DNA of 64,000 nt from Nageia nagi. Its lineage: Eukaryota > Pinophyta. The position numbers were made by a program, and so were the translations under genes. The stretch is from contig JBITNC010000001.1 in the NCBI GenBank assembly GCA_050084985.1, positions 128,526,001 through 128,590,000 of the forward strand. Direction: 5' to 3'. The first letter of the stretch is position 1. Every line of letters begins with the position of its first letter. Below are positions 37,359 to 49,189 of the stretch, piece after piece. Below the pieces are notes generated by a model. That model ran no database searches and had not been told where the DNA came from. It was given only the letters and a program-made list of their open reading frames with translations.

Positions 37359-38700
37359 TCTGAAATACCATGATTATTGATAAGAAACAACATATGTAAC
37401 TATAATATTATTGATATTAATGACATATAATACAAAAATAACATTTTAAATACATTTTTAAAACATGATAAGACAACAAGATGGATGGCATATATAAATA
37501 ATATGTTCATTTTTCTCCATTTAACTATTTATATATGAAATACTAAAGCAAAAAGTGATGCAATATGAAAATTTTAACCTAGTGACAACACTAGAAGCGT
37601 AGCAATCATGCTAAAAAAAGTGACAAGTTACTGAAAGTAAAGATTTTATTAGTTCTATTATGCACTCATGAAGTGAAAAAGATAAGTAATCTAATGAATT
37701 TGGCTATATAATGTAAAATTTGATGATCATTTCCATTTTAATTTTACTAATTTGCACCAAGGGGGATTTTTGATAAATTAGATTGTATTACTAATAATAA
37801 GTTATCTTTTATTTCATGCATACTATGAGCAAAGTTAGGGTTTCAAATTTAATAGGAAAAGAACAATTTAATTCAATGGTAGTGTTGGAATCATAATGGT
37901 AATGTGCCATTAAGGATGAACTAAGAAAGTGAAAACTAATTCACAGATAGGCATATGGGGGTTTAACGATAAAAGGGATTCAATTTTTGTTCATTGACAA
38001 GATAAGTGATCAATTTCTAAAGAGGATTCCAAATAGTTTATAAATAGGTTGAATGAGTTTTCATTTGCACATTTTCATTTGGTCAACTTGAGCTTTGGTC
38101 CTCAAGTTTCTAGGTGTCCATTCAAGTTGTTGAGGGATTACAAGAGAGCTACTAGCTAGTTGGGTGCAATTATTATGGATATGGCTCTATAAGATTACAT
38201 CTCAATAGGGTCACTAAGCTCTTGTTATTCATGCTTCCCCTAATGAGAACCAAGTACTAAAAATTTCTTCATATTCTTAGTTTATGCATAGATTATGACA
38301 TTTTTAATGAATTAGTTTTTCAAATTGGTTAAGTTTTTATCAATTTTGTGAAATTTTTAAAACTTTTGGATAAAAATATAGGGACTACTTTTTATGTGCA
38401 TGGAGGGAATTGAAGTTATTTTTACTATAGAATCTAGGAAAAATTAGGTGGGTTTATAAAATTTTCAAAAATCAATGGTATGGATGGGGTGATGCCACTA
38501 GATTCTTAGCATTTTTGCTAGAATGAAACTTAGCCATATACTAATTATTTAACCTATGTATAGATTTTAAGACAGTTTGACACTTGAAATTTTTGAAAAT
38601 TCAACTTAATGTTCATTTTCTATGAATTTTTAGACCTAGTTACATTTCATTTCAATTTTGATCTTTATTACTTGATTACTAATAATTTTTTATATTTTTA
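37359..38700. other. Unassigned stretch between LTR D and the PMD gene
   Basis: No motif recognised. By position it would be the 3' untranslated part of gypsy B or the 5' flank of the antisense PMD gene. A candidate antisense promoter could lie here but none stands out. Confidence 0.35.
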
Positions 38701-38704
38701 CATG

Positions 38705-38881
38705 GATGTAGGATTGGGTCTACTTGATGAGGAAATGAGCCATGGAATCCAACTATGGACATCATTGCAAATTTTTCTTGACTATGGAGGAGAGGGGATA
38801 ATTAGACTTAGCTAGATTGAGTCACATGAGGGGTATTGTATGCATCCCATGTGATAAGTACTTCTTAATTGCTCTCATAGA
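38705..38881 (+). pseudogene. Plant mobile domain (PMD) gene, 5' part
   Basis: In the plus frame ending at the copia 3 junction, 'LARLSHMRGIVCIPCDKYFL' leads directly into 'IALI'. Removing copia 3 and one copy of the 5-bp target site continues this in frame as 'ECWCDDTNTFHLP', matching the conserved PMD text (L..L....DH.L..ALVERW...THTFHLP.GE.T). PMD proteins of the MAIN/MAIL and PP7-long-form families are found both as host genes and inside transposable elements. An upstream ATG at 38702-38704 is a possible start. One frameshift lies near 38795-38810. The rest is at 46992-48170. Confidence 0.75.
38877..38881. repeat. Copia 3 target-site duplication, left (ATAGA)
   Basis: ATAGA here against ATGGA at 46992-46996, four of five bases. 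Use of the left copy with loss of the right one gives an uninterrupted PMD frame, which supports the assignment. Confidence 0.65.
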
Positions 38882-39375
38882 TGAGAGAATTAATTATAAT
38901 ATGAAAACTCTAAACTCCCAAGATCACATGAAAGCTCATAATACACATCTAACAAACTCACAAAGCAATCTCATAAAGATAACATAATATGTAAGTGGTT
39001 CCTCCAACTAGGAGTACATCCTAACTAGATCTTTACTTCAATCACAAATACAACTCTCTTACAATCCTCCTAATCTCAATTCCTATCTCTATCCTATAGC
39101 ATAACTTTACTCCAAAATTGGTGTGTAATCATAAAGAAGAAGCATTCTATTTATAGTCAAAATCCCTTTTTGATCACCCTTTTATCCAATGAACAAAAGC
39201 ATGACATGCACATCCTTTTACCCAAGGGGCATGCTCATGACATGGAGTATAGGATAAGTTACATTATCATATTCATTTAAATATTTAAGGTATCAAATGA
39301 TACCCTTAAGTATTAGTGAACTTACATAGAATATTATTACATAACCTTTACAATAATGCATTATACATTCCAACA
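38882..39375 (-). repeat. Copia 3 3' LTR
   Basis: Aligns along its length with 46493-46991 and 63112-63609. Shared text includes 'gtaagtggttcctccaacta', 'ggagtacatcc' and 'acaataatgcattat'. A minus-strand TATA-like CTATAAATA lies at 39148-39156. Confidence 0.92.
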
Positions 39376-39388
39376 CTCCCCCTCAACG
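39376..39388 (-). other. Copia 3 polypurine tract
   Basis: The minus strand reads CGTTGAGGGGGAG directly before the 3' LTR start TGTTGGAATG, the standard copia arrangement. A second similar run (ACCCTCAAAGGGGAGTG, minus, about 40088-40106) lies 0.7 kb upstream, immediately after the end of pol. Confidence 0.75.
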
Positions 39389-40087
39389 CAATATTGAAAT
39401 AGAGCGAATAAGAGAGAAGAAAGAGAGAAAGTAAGAGAATTCTCCTTCAAATAGATATAGCAAAGATGAGAACATTTTACATATTTATGAAGTAAGAAAG
39501 ATCTAGTTTGAGACTCACTACTTTGCCAAATAAATCATTAACCATAACCAGTTTCAATGTACATAAAGTAGTCATCCAACTGAATTCATGAAGAGTCTTC
39601 AAGAGCTTGCATACCTATGGTAAGTAACCTGCAATCTTAAAGAAACTTATAATTCATAAGTAGCTCAAATAATAAAATCAATTAGATGCAACATATTCAT
39701 CTCAACAAGGATAAATGAATCACATAAATGCCATCATGAACTAATGAATGGTGCACTATAAATTATCATGAAGATGCCATACCAAAAACCCAAAGTCACT
39801 TGCTATATATAAAATATGTGTTGATTATCATTATAAAATGGAGTATGCACATACAATTTCTCACATATGGATCAATAGTGCCAAAAGACATATAAGAGTT
39901 CTTCACACATGGATAACTGAACAATGCTAGATTGGCCAATCTCTTGCTTTTAAAATTTTGTACAAGTTCCTCACATAGAGTAAACTTACCATGAAGGTTT
40001 ACAACAAAATCAACACTATACAACATAAAATCCTCCTAGGGGTGAAGTTAGTCATCATAAACATGAATTCAACATAAAAATTCAAAC
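39389..40087 (-). other. Copia 3 3' untranslated region
   Basis: About 700 bp separate the end of pol from the polypurine tract; many plant copia elements have far less. The same region is present in the second family member at 63610-64000, so it is a family trait. The 76-codon frame at 39796-40026 has no recognisable relatives. A 38-bp piece at 39900-39937 is also found in the broken copia F. Confidence 0.55.
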
Positions 40088-40089
40088 TT

Positions 40090-43000
40090 CACTCCCCTTT
40101 GAGGGTAAATTCACCAATCTGATAGCATCCCTAAGCTTACAAAATTGAGCTTTTAGGAGAGGCTTAGTTGAAAAATTAGAGGAGTTCAAGGTGGATGGAT
40201 ACTACTCTAGGTGTATGATGCCATCAAGAACCTTCTCTTGATAAAATGGGCATGGATTTCCATATTTTTTTTCTCTGATGGAACATAGGATTCTTAGCCA
40301 AAGAAATAGCCAATTATTATCTAAAGAAATCAAAAATTAGCCTACCTTACTCATACCTAATTTCTTTCAAAAGATGCCTTAGCCAAATGGCTTCCTAGAC
40401 TACAACAAACATGGCACGGTATTCACTTCTATGGTGAAAGAAAAATAGTAGGCTACTTCTTGAATCCAAGACATAACACCTAAACTAATGCTAATCACAT
40501 AACAAAGGTTGATTTCTATCATCTATATCTCCCCCATAATCAGAATCTAAGAATCCAAAGAGAACAAATGAGGGTAACTTAAATACTCAAGAGTAAGACC
40601 CTTAGTCCTTACAACATACCTTAAGATTTGCTTACTAGCATTGAGGTGCTCAACATATGGTTTTTGCATGAATCATGCCATCAGATTCACTGTAAAGGCA
40701 ATATTTGGCATTGATATAATCAAATATAAAAGACTACCAATTAATTACCATCAGCTAATTGAGAGTTGGAGCTCAGAGAGATAGTGATTCTAGGAGAGAC
40801 TGAGATTATAGCATATCTACACTCCTCCATTCCAAACTTTTGCAATGTGTATATATATACTTACATTGATTAAAGATAAGTAACAATCCTTGTATTAATA
40901 CACTTGCATTCTAAAATAGTAGTGCAAGAGGCCAAGATTAGTCATTTTAAAATGTTTCCTTAAGTTTGGATATGTACTCTTAAATGATTACATCATTATT
41001 CTCAGTAATCAAAAGATCATCCACATAAAAAAGAATTAAGAGCACATCTTTTTCCTATTGAGTACATATAGATTGGAGTCTGAAAAGCACTTGAAAAATC
41101 TAATATCTATAAAGTACCCTAAAATCTTTCTATACTAGGCTCAAGGTGCTTTTTAAGTCCATATAATAACTTTTTTAGCTTGCACATAAAGGACTCTTTG
41201 CCTTCCACAATAAACCCTTTTGGTTTATTCATGAAGATTTCCACATCTAAGTCACCATTAAGAAATGTACTCATAATGTCAAGTTAAAAAAATTTCCATA
41301 TTTGAGCTATAGAATGAGCAAGGATAATCTTGATAGTAGGCATCTTTGCCATAAAAGCAAAGGTTTATTCATAATCTACATCATATTTTTGAGCAAAACC
41401 TTTGGCTACTAACCTTGTATTATATTTTTAATATCTTCAAATAAATTAAACTTGACTTTATAGATCCACTTATTACCAATCACATTCTTCTCATTGGGAT
41501 AAGGAACCAAATCCCAAGTTTCATTTTTTATAAGTGTCCTCATACTTCACTTTCATAGCTTCCATCTAGCACTCATGCTTAGAAGATTCTTTGAAGGTTG
41601 AGGGCTCATGCTTATTGTCAATCTTGGTAAATAAATATTTGTTCAAGGTCATTCTCCTTTGTTACCCTTTATGTTGAAGAATTTTGTTCCTATGATGACT
41701 TGTCTACATAAATATCTAACCAAGTATGGCAACTGAAGAGTCCTCTAGAACATCAACATCCTCATTAGAGGTAGATTCTTTATAAAGTTCATTAAACATT
41801 ACATCCCTTGAAATAAATATGATTTTGTAGGATAAAGAGTAAATCTTATAGCCTCTATATGCTGTCATAACTATAAGATGTATTTTTCATCTTTTTTATT
41901 CAACTTCTTCCTTTTCTCAGAAATAATGTAGGAGAATGATTCATAACCAAACACTCTAAGGTGTGAAATTTTAGGTTTTATTCCTAACCATGCCTCAAAA
42001 GGAGTTTTAATTTGAATAATTTTTGTGAGACATATATTCAAGGTGTAAGTAGCAGTGCTCATAGCTTCATCCCATAAGAAACTAGAAGATTACCCAACAT
42101 GCATCTAGCCATCTCCATAATTATTCTATTTTTTTTTACAATATCATTCTATTGAGGAGTGTAAGGAATTGTAAATTCCCTCTTGATTTCATACTTAGCA
42201 TAAAAATCATTGAACTCATTATTGTTATATTCTTCCCATTATCTAATCTCAACATCTTGATTTTAAAATTCTCAACAAAGGCCTTTAAAAACTTAAAACT
42301 CTTAAAGGTTTGATCATTGTTGTCAAGTAGATACCCAAATATCATCCTCTAAAGTAATTAATCAAGGTCAAGATGTAAGATGCTCCTCCAAGTGGCTTAG
42401 TCTAAAATGGACCCATCAAATCTGAATGCACAAGTTGAAGAGGTTGAGATGCTCTTATTGCTTTATCTTTTTAAACTTTTTCTATGCATCTTGCAATAAT
42501 TCAATTCTTGCATAGACCAACCAAAGGAGAAATTGAAGCCAAACCTTCCATAAGTTCTTGGTTTTTCATGATTAAAAAACTCTTATGGTTAAGGTGCCTA
42601 AATGATGGTGCCAAAATTACCTCTAGAATACACATTAGAAGTAAGACACATTTTTTATGGAACTTGATCTATGATGTAGAGGTTAACTTTCACTAATCCT
42701 TTAACCAAAGTGGTAAGTTCTTTCTTAATGCATCAATATTGAGAGTTGAATTCAAAAGAGTACCCTTTTCTAGCAACTTAGATCATAGAGAGAAAGTTTA
42801 TCTTTAACTTAAAGGGAACATAAAGAATATTTTGAAGAACCTTTTTGTGAATCTAGCACACTTCTAATTCCTTGAATTCAAGGGTAGAGTTATCATCTAT
42901 AACAACTAATCTTTTTTATACTTGTGAAAGTTCTCAAACTTTTCTTTTCAAAGCATAGGTGATTAGAGAACCAAAGTCAACAATCTATTTAGATGAAAAA

Positions 43001-43420
43001 GAGTGAAGATAAGGAGTAGAGAACCATAGCAAAACCAATCATGAATATTCTTGTTTCCTTTGAAGTTCTTTACATTTTCAATGCCTTTACTCTTTTCCTC
43101 TCTTTTCTTTTTATACCAATCAACTTCTTTGTGAATTTAGGATGCCATAATCATTACAATTACCATCAAAATTTTCTTAAGATATGGATTGTATGCTTTA
43201 CCTTTTACATCTCTTTGCTTGAAGTGGTTGTTATTTTTGTTTTCCTCTTATTACTATTTTGCCATTGTTCCCAAGCTATTGTAGCCATTACCTCTTTTTT
43301 CAAACCTTTTGAAGGAAGAAAGATAAGATTTCTTTGATGAATTGAACTTCTTCTTTAAATAAGTTTTAATTTTACTTTAAGAGAATATTATTATCTTTAA
43401 GAGAAGAATTCAACAACTTA
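40090..43420 (-). pseudogene. Copia 3 pol (PR, IN, RT, RNase H)
   Basis: From right to left: traces of protease near 42950; a pre-integrase block near 42560-42600 ('HLNHKSFLIMKN'); integrase core with 'LTLINYF' where the first catalytic Asp is Asn (about 42375-42400) and 'LRLDNGKN' near 42235-42260 with the second Asp kept; the 'PFEAWLGIKPKISHLRVFGY' block at 41945-42005; RT with 'ETWDLVPYPNEKNVIGNKWI' near 41460-41525, 'MSTFLNGDL' and an intact 'FYVDDLLIT' box (YVDD at 41017-41028); and RNase H with 'AFTVNLMA.FMQKPYVEHLN' near 40640-40700 and 'LAKNPMFHQR' near 40290-40320. The C-terminus reads 'RDAIRLVNLPSKG', the normal copia end. Integrase is inactivated; RT is broken by frameshifts. Confidence 0.85.
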
Positions 43421-44020
43421 TTTTAAAGGTTTCTCATGCTTCAAAAGGTGCCTATAAAGGTTTTCAAGGGAGAAGATTTCTTCATCATCATCAAGCTTAT
43501 TTTTATAACTATTACAATGCTTTTAATTTTGAAAAAATGTCTTTAAAAAATTATGAAGACCATGAACTCATCATTGATCCAATTGAACTTATAAGCAATA
43601 AGTTGGGTCCTTAGGTCAATGATTTGTTCAAGTAGATGGTAACATTTTCATCTTCCCCTTGATGACATTGAAATAAATTTTAGAGAATGGTAAAACTCTT
43701 AAAAAATTAAACTAAGGTAGATTTTGCTTAAGCTTATCCCAAGCTTCCTTACTAAGGTTGAAGAGGAAATCATTAGGAGCTACATCATCTAAAACTACAT
43801 GTAGATCATAAGGTTGCAACTCATTATTCTTGCTATAAGCCTCTAGTGCCTTCTCATCTATAGGAGGTACAAGGTTCTCATTCACTATTTGCCAAAGCTT
43901 CCTTGCCTATAATTTAATTCTCATCTATGGTTCTCAAATTCCAAAGTTGGAACCATTAAGAAAGTAGTTTGGGTAAAAAGGAGTATCCCATTTTGCATAA
44001 GAATATGAAATATAAGCATG
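43250..44020 (-). pseudogene. Copia 3 gag
   Basis: Minus-strand text includes 'FKWDTPFYPNYFLNGSNF' near 43960-44010, 'IVNENLVPPIDEKALEAYSK' near 43835-43900 and 'NDFLFNLSKEAWDKLKQNLP' near 43715-43780. This corresponds to copia gag (UBN2-type): W..V.......P......A.........AW..L...F. A worn zinc knuckle 'NCNDYG' follows near 43150. The protein would form the particle shell. Confidence 0.72.
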
Positions 44021-44828
44021 TGGTTCAATAAAAAAATTATATATTTAATTTTAACAAGTACGTAATATCATGTCACATATTAATTAACTAAGACATGCAA
44101 TTTGATTCATTAGTGCAAATAATTTACAACTCAAATAATAAACCAAATATATTTTCATCTCAAGAATTTAGATGTAGAGTGATATTATTGAACTTGTTTT
44201 CTTGTCTAAAATTAGGCTTTCATCTAGATGCCCAAACAAGAGAAGCCCAAGTACTACCAATCCTTAACCAGTTTGCCTTGGTCAATTTTATACTCTCACA
44301 AGGAGAAGTACCTACTATTTTTCAAGGTTATAACATTATTAGATTGACCAAATTATTAATCTTGATTAGATTTCAAGTTATCTTCCTAGATTATTAGGAT
44401 AATCCTTAAATGGACATTTAGACATATGGTATCACTACACACATGCCTATCCACCTATTAGAGTTATGTCTAGACCAACAAAGAACTTAGGGAAATTGAT
44501 AAGTATGACTTTTCACCATTTGGATCATCGAACTTAAAGGCTCCAATTTGGCTATCTTCATCTCATGGCTCTCCAAATAAGTCATGTTGTAGAATGTACA
44601 TGCAGATGTGTTCATTTTAGGGGATTACTCATATCAATATTTGCATTTTTGATTGCATAAGCAAATAAATCAAATTATTAAACATGAAGTAAAAGATTAT
44701 AAGTAAAAACATCATCCATTCAGGATTGAAACCTAAATGTCCAATGGATTTTGTTTACCAACCCCTAAAGGACATCTTTACAACATTCCTTATTTGCATA
44801 AGTTCATTCCATTCTTGCATAAAAAAGC

Positions 44829-45072
44829 ATCATAACTTAAAAATTAAGTAATAAGCATGCATCATTCATACCTTAAAATTAAGTCAAAAAACATGCATCA
44901 TTAACTTAAAAATTCAATTCCTAAACATGCATTATTAACTTAAAAATTTAAGTTCTAAGCATAACTTAAACAACAAATTAAGTAAAAATGCATCTTTTAA
45001 CTTAACAAATTAAATTAAAGCATGCATCATTAACTTTATAACTTAAAATTTAGTTTTAAGCATGCATTATCT
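44829..45072. repeat. Degenerate 45-50-bp tandem repeats
   Basis: Five or six units share 'aagcatgcatcattaactta' or a close variant (for example near 44852, 44890, 45012, 45057), with spacers of uneven length. Confidence 0.7.
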
Positions 45073-45877
45073 AGATAACCTTTAATTAAAAAAAAATTCA
45101 TACAAATTCCCCCTTTTTACTTAAAGTTCTATCCCTAAAGATAGCATTCTAGTTTTTCCTTTAGAAGAAGAAAAAAAAAAGCCTAAAATAATCACCAAAG
45201 TAATTATGTAAAATTTTCTATGTTTGTTACCATCAAGGGAAATTGCAAATACAATTTTGATTAAGGCATATAAAGTTAATGTTAGGTCAAAAAATTACCT
45301 CATCTTAAAAAAACTTTCAATATGAAGGCTAAAGATAAAAGTTTATCCTTTTTACGATTTTATCTAAGTAAATGGAGGTAAAACAAATTACCATAAGCAC
45401 TAGAAACATATAGTTAATGCATATGGCCAAAAACTTATATATCTTCCATTTTACTTAAGAATAATATCTAAGTAGAAAATCTTTTAGTACCTTTTTGTTA
45501 GGATCTTCTCCAAATAGATAAGAAAAAAATAAAAGGTTATCATTTATTTTTACTTTAATGTAATAAATTTTCCCTTATTCTCTATGCCACTCAAAGAGTT
45601 AGGAAAAAAAATTAATGCTCTCGTAACTTTTGTCTCCCTTGATTAGCAAAAAGGAATGGTCATCTACCATAAATTTAATGTAGGTAAAGAAAAAAAAATT
45701 GACAAGCATAAGAGAGAGGAGGGATTAGGGCTAAAGCGATAGGAGAGGTGACACTACTGAGAGTAGAGAGGCCATCGGCTAAGTGGTAGCATCTAGGAGG
45801 TGATATGCTAGGGAGGAGCTTGATCAGTTAGGGTTTTGAACCAAATGTGCATCAGAACTAGACATGCATCAAAGAAT

Positions 45878-45975
45878 AGACCAGTTTACACATGGGCTAC
45901 ACAGAGGAAGACCAGTCTACACATGGGCTACATGGAGGAAGACTAGTCTAAGCATGAGCTATGCAAAGGAAGACT
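45878..45975. repeat. 31-bp tandem repeat, three copies and a start
   Basis: 'agaccagt' or a variant recurs at 45878, 45909, 45940 and 45971, each time followed by 'acacatgggctac' or 'agcatgagctat' and 'ggaag'. The last unit runs into a GT repeat. Confidence 0.85.
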
Positions 45976-46018
45976 TGTGTGTGTGTGTGTGTGTCTATAT
46001 ATATTATATATATATATT
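45974..46018. repeat. (GT)n-(AT)n microsatellite
   Basis: A run of about nine GT is followed by TA/AT repeats. It lies at the end of the 31-bp array. Confidence 0.9.
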
Positions 46019-46478
46019 GAAAAATAAATAAACTAATATGTAAAAAAAGTCCTCTTCCCTATTTTTATTTTTAGTAAAAATTGAAACAAATTGTAATATT
46101 GTATACTAACTTCCCTTATTTTTTATTGAGATTTTGCATATAATTTTGAAAAAAAAAATTACTTAAACTTTTGATATAAATTAAGTATATGCAAAAAAAA
46201 TAATTATAGCAATATAATAGGTAATTTAAAAAAATTGCAACTAATAATAAGACATGTTAGTAAAAAAAATTACAACTAAATATATTGCTATTTTGAGTAA
46301 ATTTGTTAGAAATAAGGACTAACATAAAACAAAATATGTTAGTAATCAAGATAAAGTGAAGTAATATTATACCTTAATCACTTTTACCTTTGAATGGAGT
46401 GAAGGATAAAGAATGAGGACCTCCAAGTTGAAGATGAAGAGCCTCAACACCAAGGATGTGAAAAGGAGCCTCCAATGA

Positions 46479-46490
46479 GCTCTAATACCA
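46479..46490 (-). other. Copia 3 primer-binding site
   Basis: The minus strand reads TGGTATTAGAGC, one base from the Met-tRNA complement, two bases inside the 5' LTR. Confidence 0.85.
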
Positions 46491-46492
46491 AA

Positions 46493-46991
46493 TGAGAGAA
46501 TTGAACTATAACATGAACAACTCTAACTCTCAATATCACAGTGAAAGATCACAATACACATATAAAAAACTCACAAAGCAATACTATAAAGATAACACAA
46601 TATGTAAGTGGTTCCTCCAACTAGGAGTACATCCACTAACTAGATCTTTACTTCAATCACAAGTACAACTCTCTTACAATCCTCTTAATCTCAACTCTTA
46701 TGCTCTATCCTATAGCATAACTTTACTTCATAATTGGTGTGTGATTACAAAGAGGGAGCCTTCTATTTATAGGCCAAAATCTCTCCTTGGATCACCCTTG
46801 TTATCCAATTACAAAAGCATGACATGCACATCCTTTTTTCCCAAGGGTATGCTCACGACATGGAGTGTAGGTAAGTACATTATCATATTCACTTAAATAC
46901 TTAAGGAATAAATGGGTACCCTTAAGTATTAGTGAACTTACATAGAATATTATTACATAACCTTTACAATAATGCATTATAAATTCCAACA
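46493..46991 (-). repeat. Copia 3 5' LTR
   Basis: Partner of 38882-39375. Open frames read across it (46492-46896 plus, 46801-47064 minus) are chance. Confidence 0.92.
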
Positions 46992-48170
46992 ATGGAATGT
47001 TGGTGTGATGACACCAATACATTCCACTTACCATAGGTGAGATGACCATTATCCTGGCTAACATCCATCATATCTTGTAGGTACCCATTAACGGTACACT
47101 AATTCAAAGGGTGATATTATCGAGGGGAGAGATGGATGAGTACTACCATTAGCTCATTGGTGTACATACTATCAATAGCAAAAGAAGGGTGCACCCCTTC
47201 ATGATACTATGTACTTTTCCTAGAGGAGATAGATAGTACATGGTGGTCTAGACTCTATATGACAATTCTTATTGATACCATTTTATGTAGCAATAGAACC
47301 ATGAGTTTCATACCTTGCATACTAGCCATTCTATACAAGGATCTTCATAGTTTCATGTTTACAAAGAAGGAAGGTAGGATAGTGGCCTATTATTTTATTC
47401 TATAGGCCTAGATATGAGGACATCAATGTAGCTTATACTTATTAACCCATGGTGACTTGGATGAACATGCCTCACTAGTTTTAGTGGTAGACTACATAGT
47501 GGATCGGGATGACACAAGGAGTAGAGTAGTGTCACAAACTACTGGATAAGGATGACCTAATCTAGAACCCCTACTTTGAATTTCATGTATGGGAGGATTC
47601 AGATAATGAGCTATCATGGAGAATGATCCATGTCATATCTAAGTTCATTGGTAGGTAACTGAGTTCTACCAACCAAATAGGGTACTACAATAGTTTAGAA
47701 TGACCCAAGATATACCTATGAATAGGGTGTAGCTAACTGTGGTCCAAAATTATAGATATTAACCATTACACTAGGGTTTTAGATTTACTAGCATGGAGTG
47801 TAGATTGGGATGCACAGAGGACCATGCCCCAGGGTGCCTACCCCACATCATCAGCATACATTAGAGTACTAATGATGGTGGTAATTCATGAGGCTTGAAC
47901 TACTAGGCCTTAAGGATGAGGGGGAGGGAGTTTATGCAAAGATGTTGGTGGAGGAGGAGGAGGATATGGTAGAGGAGGAGCCTATGGATATTGAAAATTT
48001 GCCACCATCTACCCAAATAGTGGATCCATCCATGTCATCCATATTAGGACCTATTTCTCCTTTGATAGATACTTTAGGTATACTTAGCAAGATCCTAAGG
48101 ATTTTTCAACTTATTACCTTAGATTTTTACAAAAGAAAATTGACTATGGTATCTTTACTATGACACAAGA
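46992..48170 (+). pseudogene. Plant mobile domain (PMD) gene, main part
   Basis: Plus-strand text across frames: 'CWCDDTNTFHLP' at the junction, then 'GEMTIILANIHHIL.VPING' near 47037-47096; 'LIDTILCSNRTMSFIP' with 'ILAILYKDLHSF' near 47265-47360; 'EFYQPNRVLQ.FRMTQDIP' near 47658-47720; and an acidic C-terminal frame 'LVEEEEDMVEEEP' near 47945-47988. PMD proteins have THTFHLP.GE.T.TL.DV...L..P..G, then a ..GT.LF.......V.......L.DL block, and end in W..PDRV.RQFG..Q.IP, so order and spacing match. The last residues after 47890 are an acidic tail. The host MAIN/MAIL members act in silencing and gene expression; mobile-element copies have no settled role. Several stops and frameshifts make this copy dead. 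It is antisense to the gag and LTRs on both sides. Confidence 0.78.
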
Positions 48171-49185
48171 TTAGAGGTATAGATAATGGCACTATAGGCA
48201 CAAGTATCAAGACTATAGGTGTAACTAATGTTTCAAGATGAGCAAATAGGGGCTTTACAAGGATAAATAGAGATATTTTAGTCTCTAATCCATGTCATGC
48301 ATCACTAGGAGCTAAAGAGGCTTCAAGATCTAGTCATGGTGAAGGATATCCAGATACTATAGTTCAGGTATACATTGGTGGCTATCTTAGCTAATAGGTC
48401 TAGGTCTAGGAGTAGGAGTAGAACCTACGATGCATCCTTTGGATATAGTTCCCATGAGGGGAACTAGATGTACTGATGACCTATGTTTAGGTAATCTTTT
48501 TAGTTATATATATGTGTGTTATTATTTGCATGTATGTTCTCTATTTTATTTATTTATGAAATTTCTTAACTATAAAGGGAGAATGATTTTAATCAAAGAA
48601 CACATTTAAATAGATTAACAAATATAAATAATTTAATGAGATGGTATATTTTGCAAAGATAAACATATTTGGATTTTAACAAATTGAAATAGTCACATTG
48701 ATGGTGAACAGAATTGAATGATAGTGCTAGAATCCAATAGTAATTCTCAAACATGGGAAAAGAAATTGAATCAAAAAAGAACAAAGGTTTAGTTATTGGC
48801 CTAATTCAGATGAAAAGAGGCCCAAAATCTGATAAACAAAAGAATAGAATAGATTGAAATCCTACAATTCCACTCATCAAATTTATTAACATTTTTCTAA
48901 ACAATTAAGAATTTTGATAATACACATAGTTTTTGCAAAGCAAAACATACATTTGAAAACTTGGATATGAAAGATACACTAGTTTAGGACTAGGAATAGA
49001 GTGAAAATGCTAGACTCTAGCATCATTGCTCAAATAGGGGAAGGGATGATAATCAATTTTAAACACAATAATATACATTTGTACAAAATAATAAAAAATA
49101 AATGTGAACATGAAATAAAAGAAAATAATTTATGGAATAGCCTAAACATTATCAACATCAAGTACCATACCTAGAATCAATTGTT
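48171..49185. other. Gap between PMD and gypsy B gag
   Basis: No protease, RT or integrase motif is visible on either strand. Only about 1 kb separates gag from the antisense PMD gene, so a pol region is absent rather than hidden. Low-complexity text 'ggtctaggtctaggagtagg' occurs near 48397. Confidence 0.5.
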
Positions 49186-49189
49186 GTTG

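Larger units (their letters stand above)
44025..46478 (-). other. Copia 3 5' leader, non-coding
   Basis: About 2.4 kb between primer site and gag contain no gag motif. The 100-codon plus-strand frame at 44095-44397 resembles nothing I know. The leader carries several short tandem repeats, listed separately. Confidence 0.5.
38882..46991 (-). mobile_element. Copia 3: complete Ty1/copia element, decayed
   Basis: An 8.1-kb minus-strand element with LTRs of about 494 and 499 bp (TGTTGGAATG..TTCTCTCA). It has a primer site (46479-46490), a polypurine tract (39376-39388), a long non-coding leader, gag, protease, integrase, RT and RNase H in copia order. A 5-bp target duplication flanks it. It is inserted in the PMD gene. 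A second member of the family begins at 63112. The coding region is broken by stops and frameshifts, but the RT active-site box survives. Confidence 0.9.

Noticed and set aside
43041-43337. 98-codon Phe/Leu-rich frame, membrane-like
   Set aside because: It is antisense to copia 3 gag/protease; Lys/Glu-rich sense codons read as Phe/Leu on the other strand.
44095-44397. 100-codon frame in the copia 3 leader
   Set aside because: No recognisable domain, and the leader is otherwise non-coding with tandem repeats.
46492-46896. 134-codon frame, plus strand
   Set aside because: It lies wholly within the copia 3 5' LTR; the other LTR copies do not keep it open.
47240-48170. Region first read as an unknown plus-strand protein
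   Set aside because: Matching blocks (THTFHLP.GE.T-like, and Y/HQP.RVL.QF..) assign it to the plant mobile domain instead.
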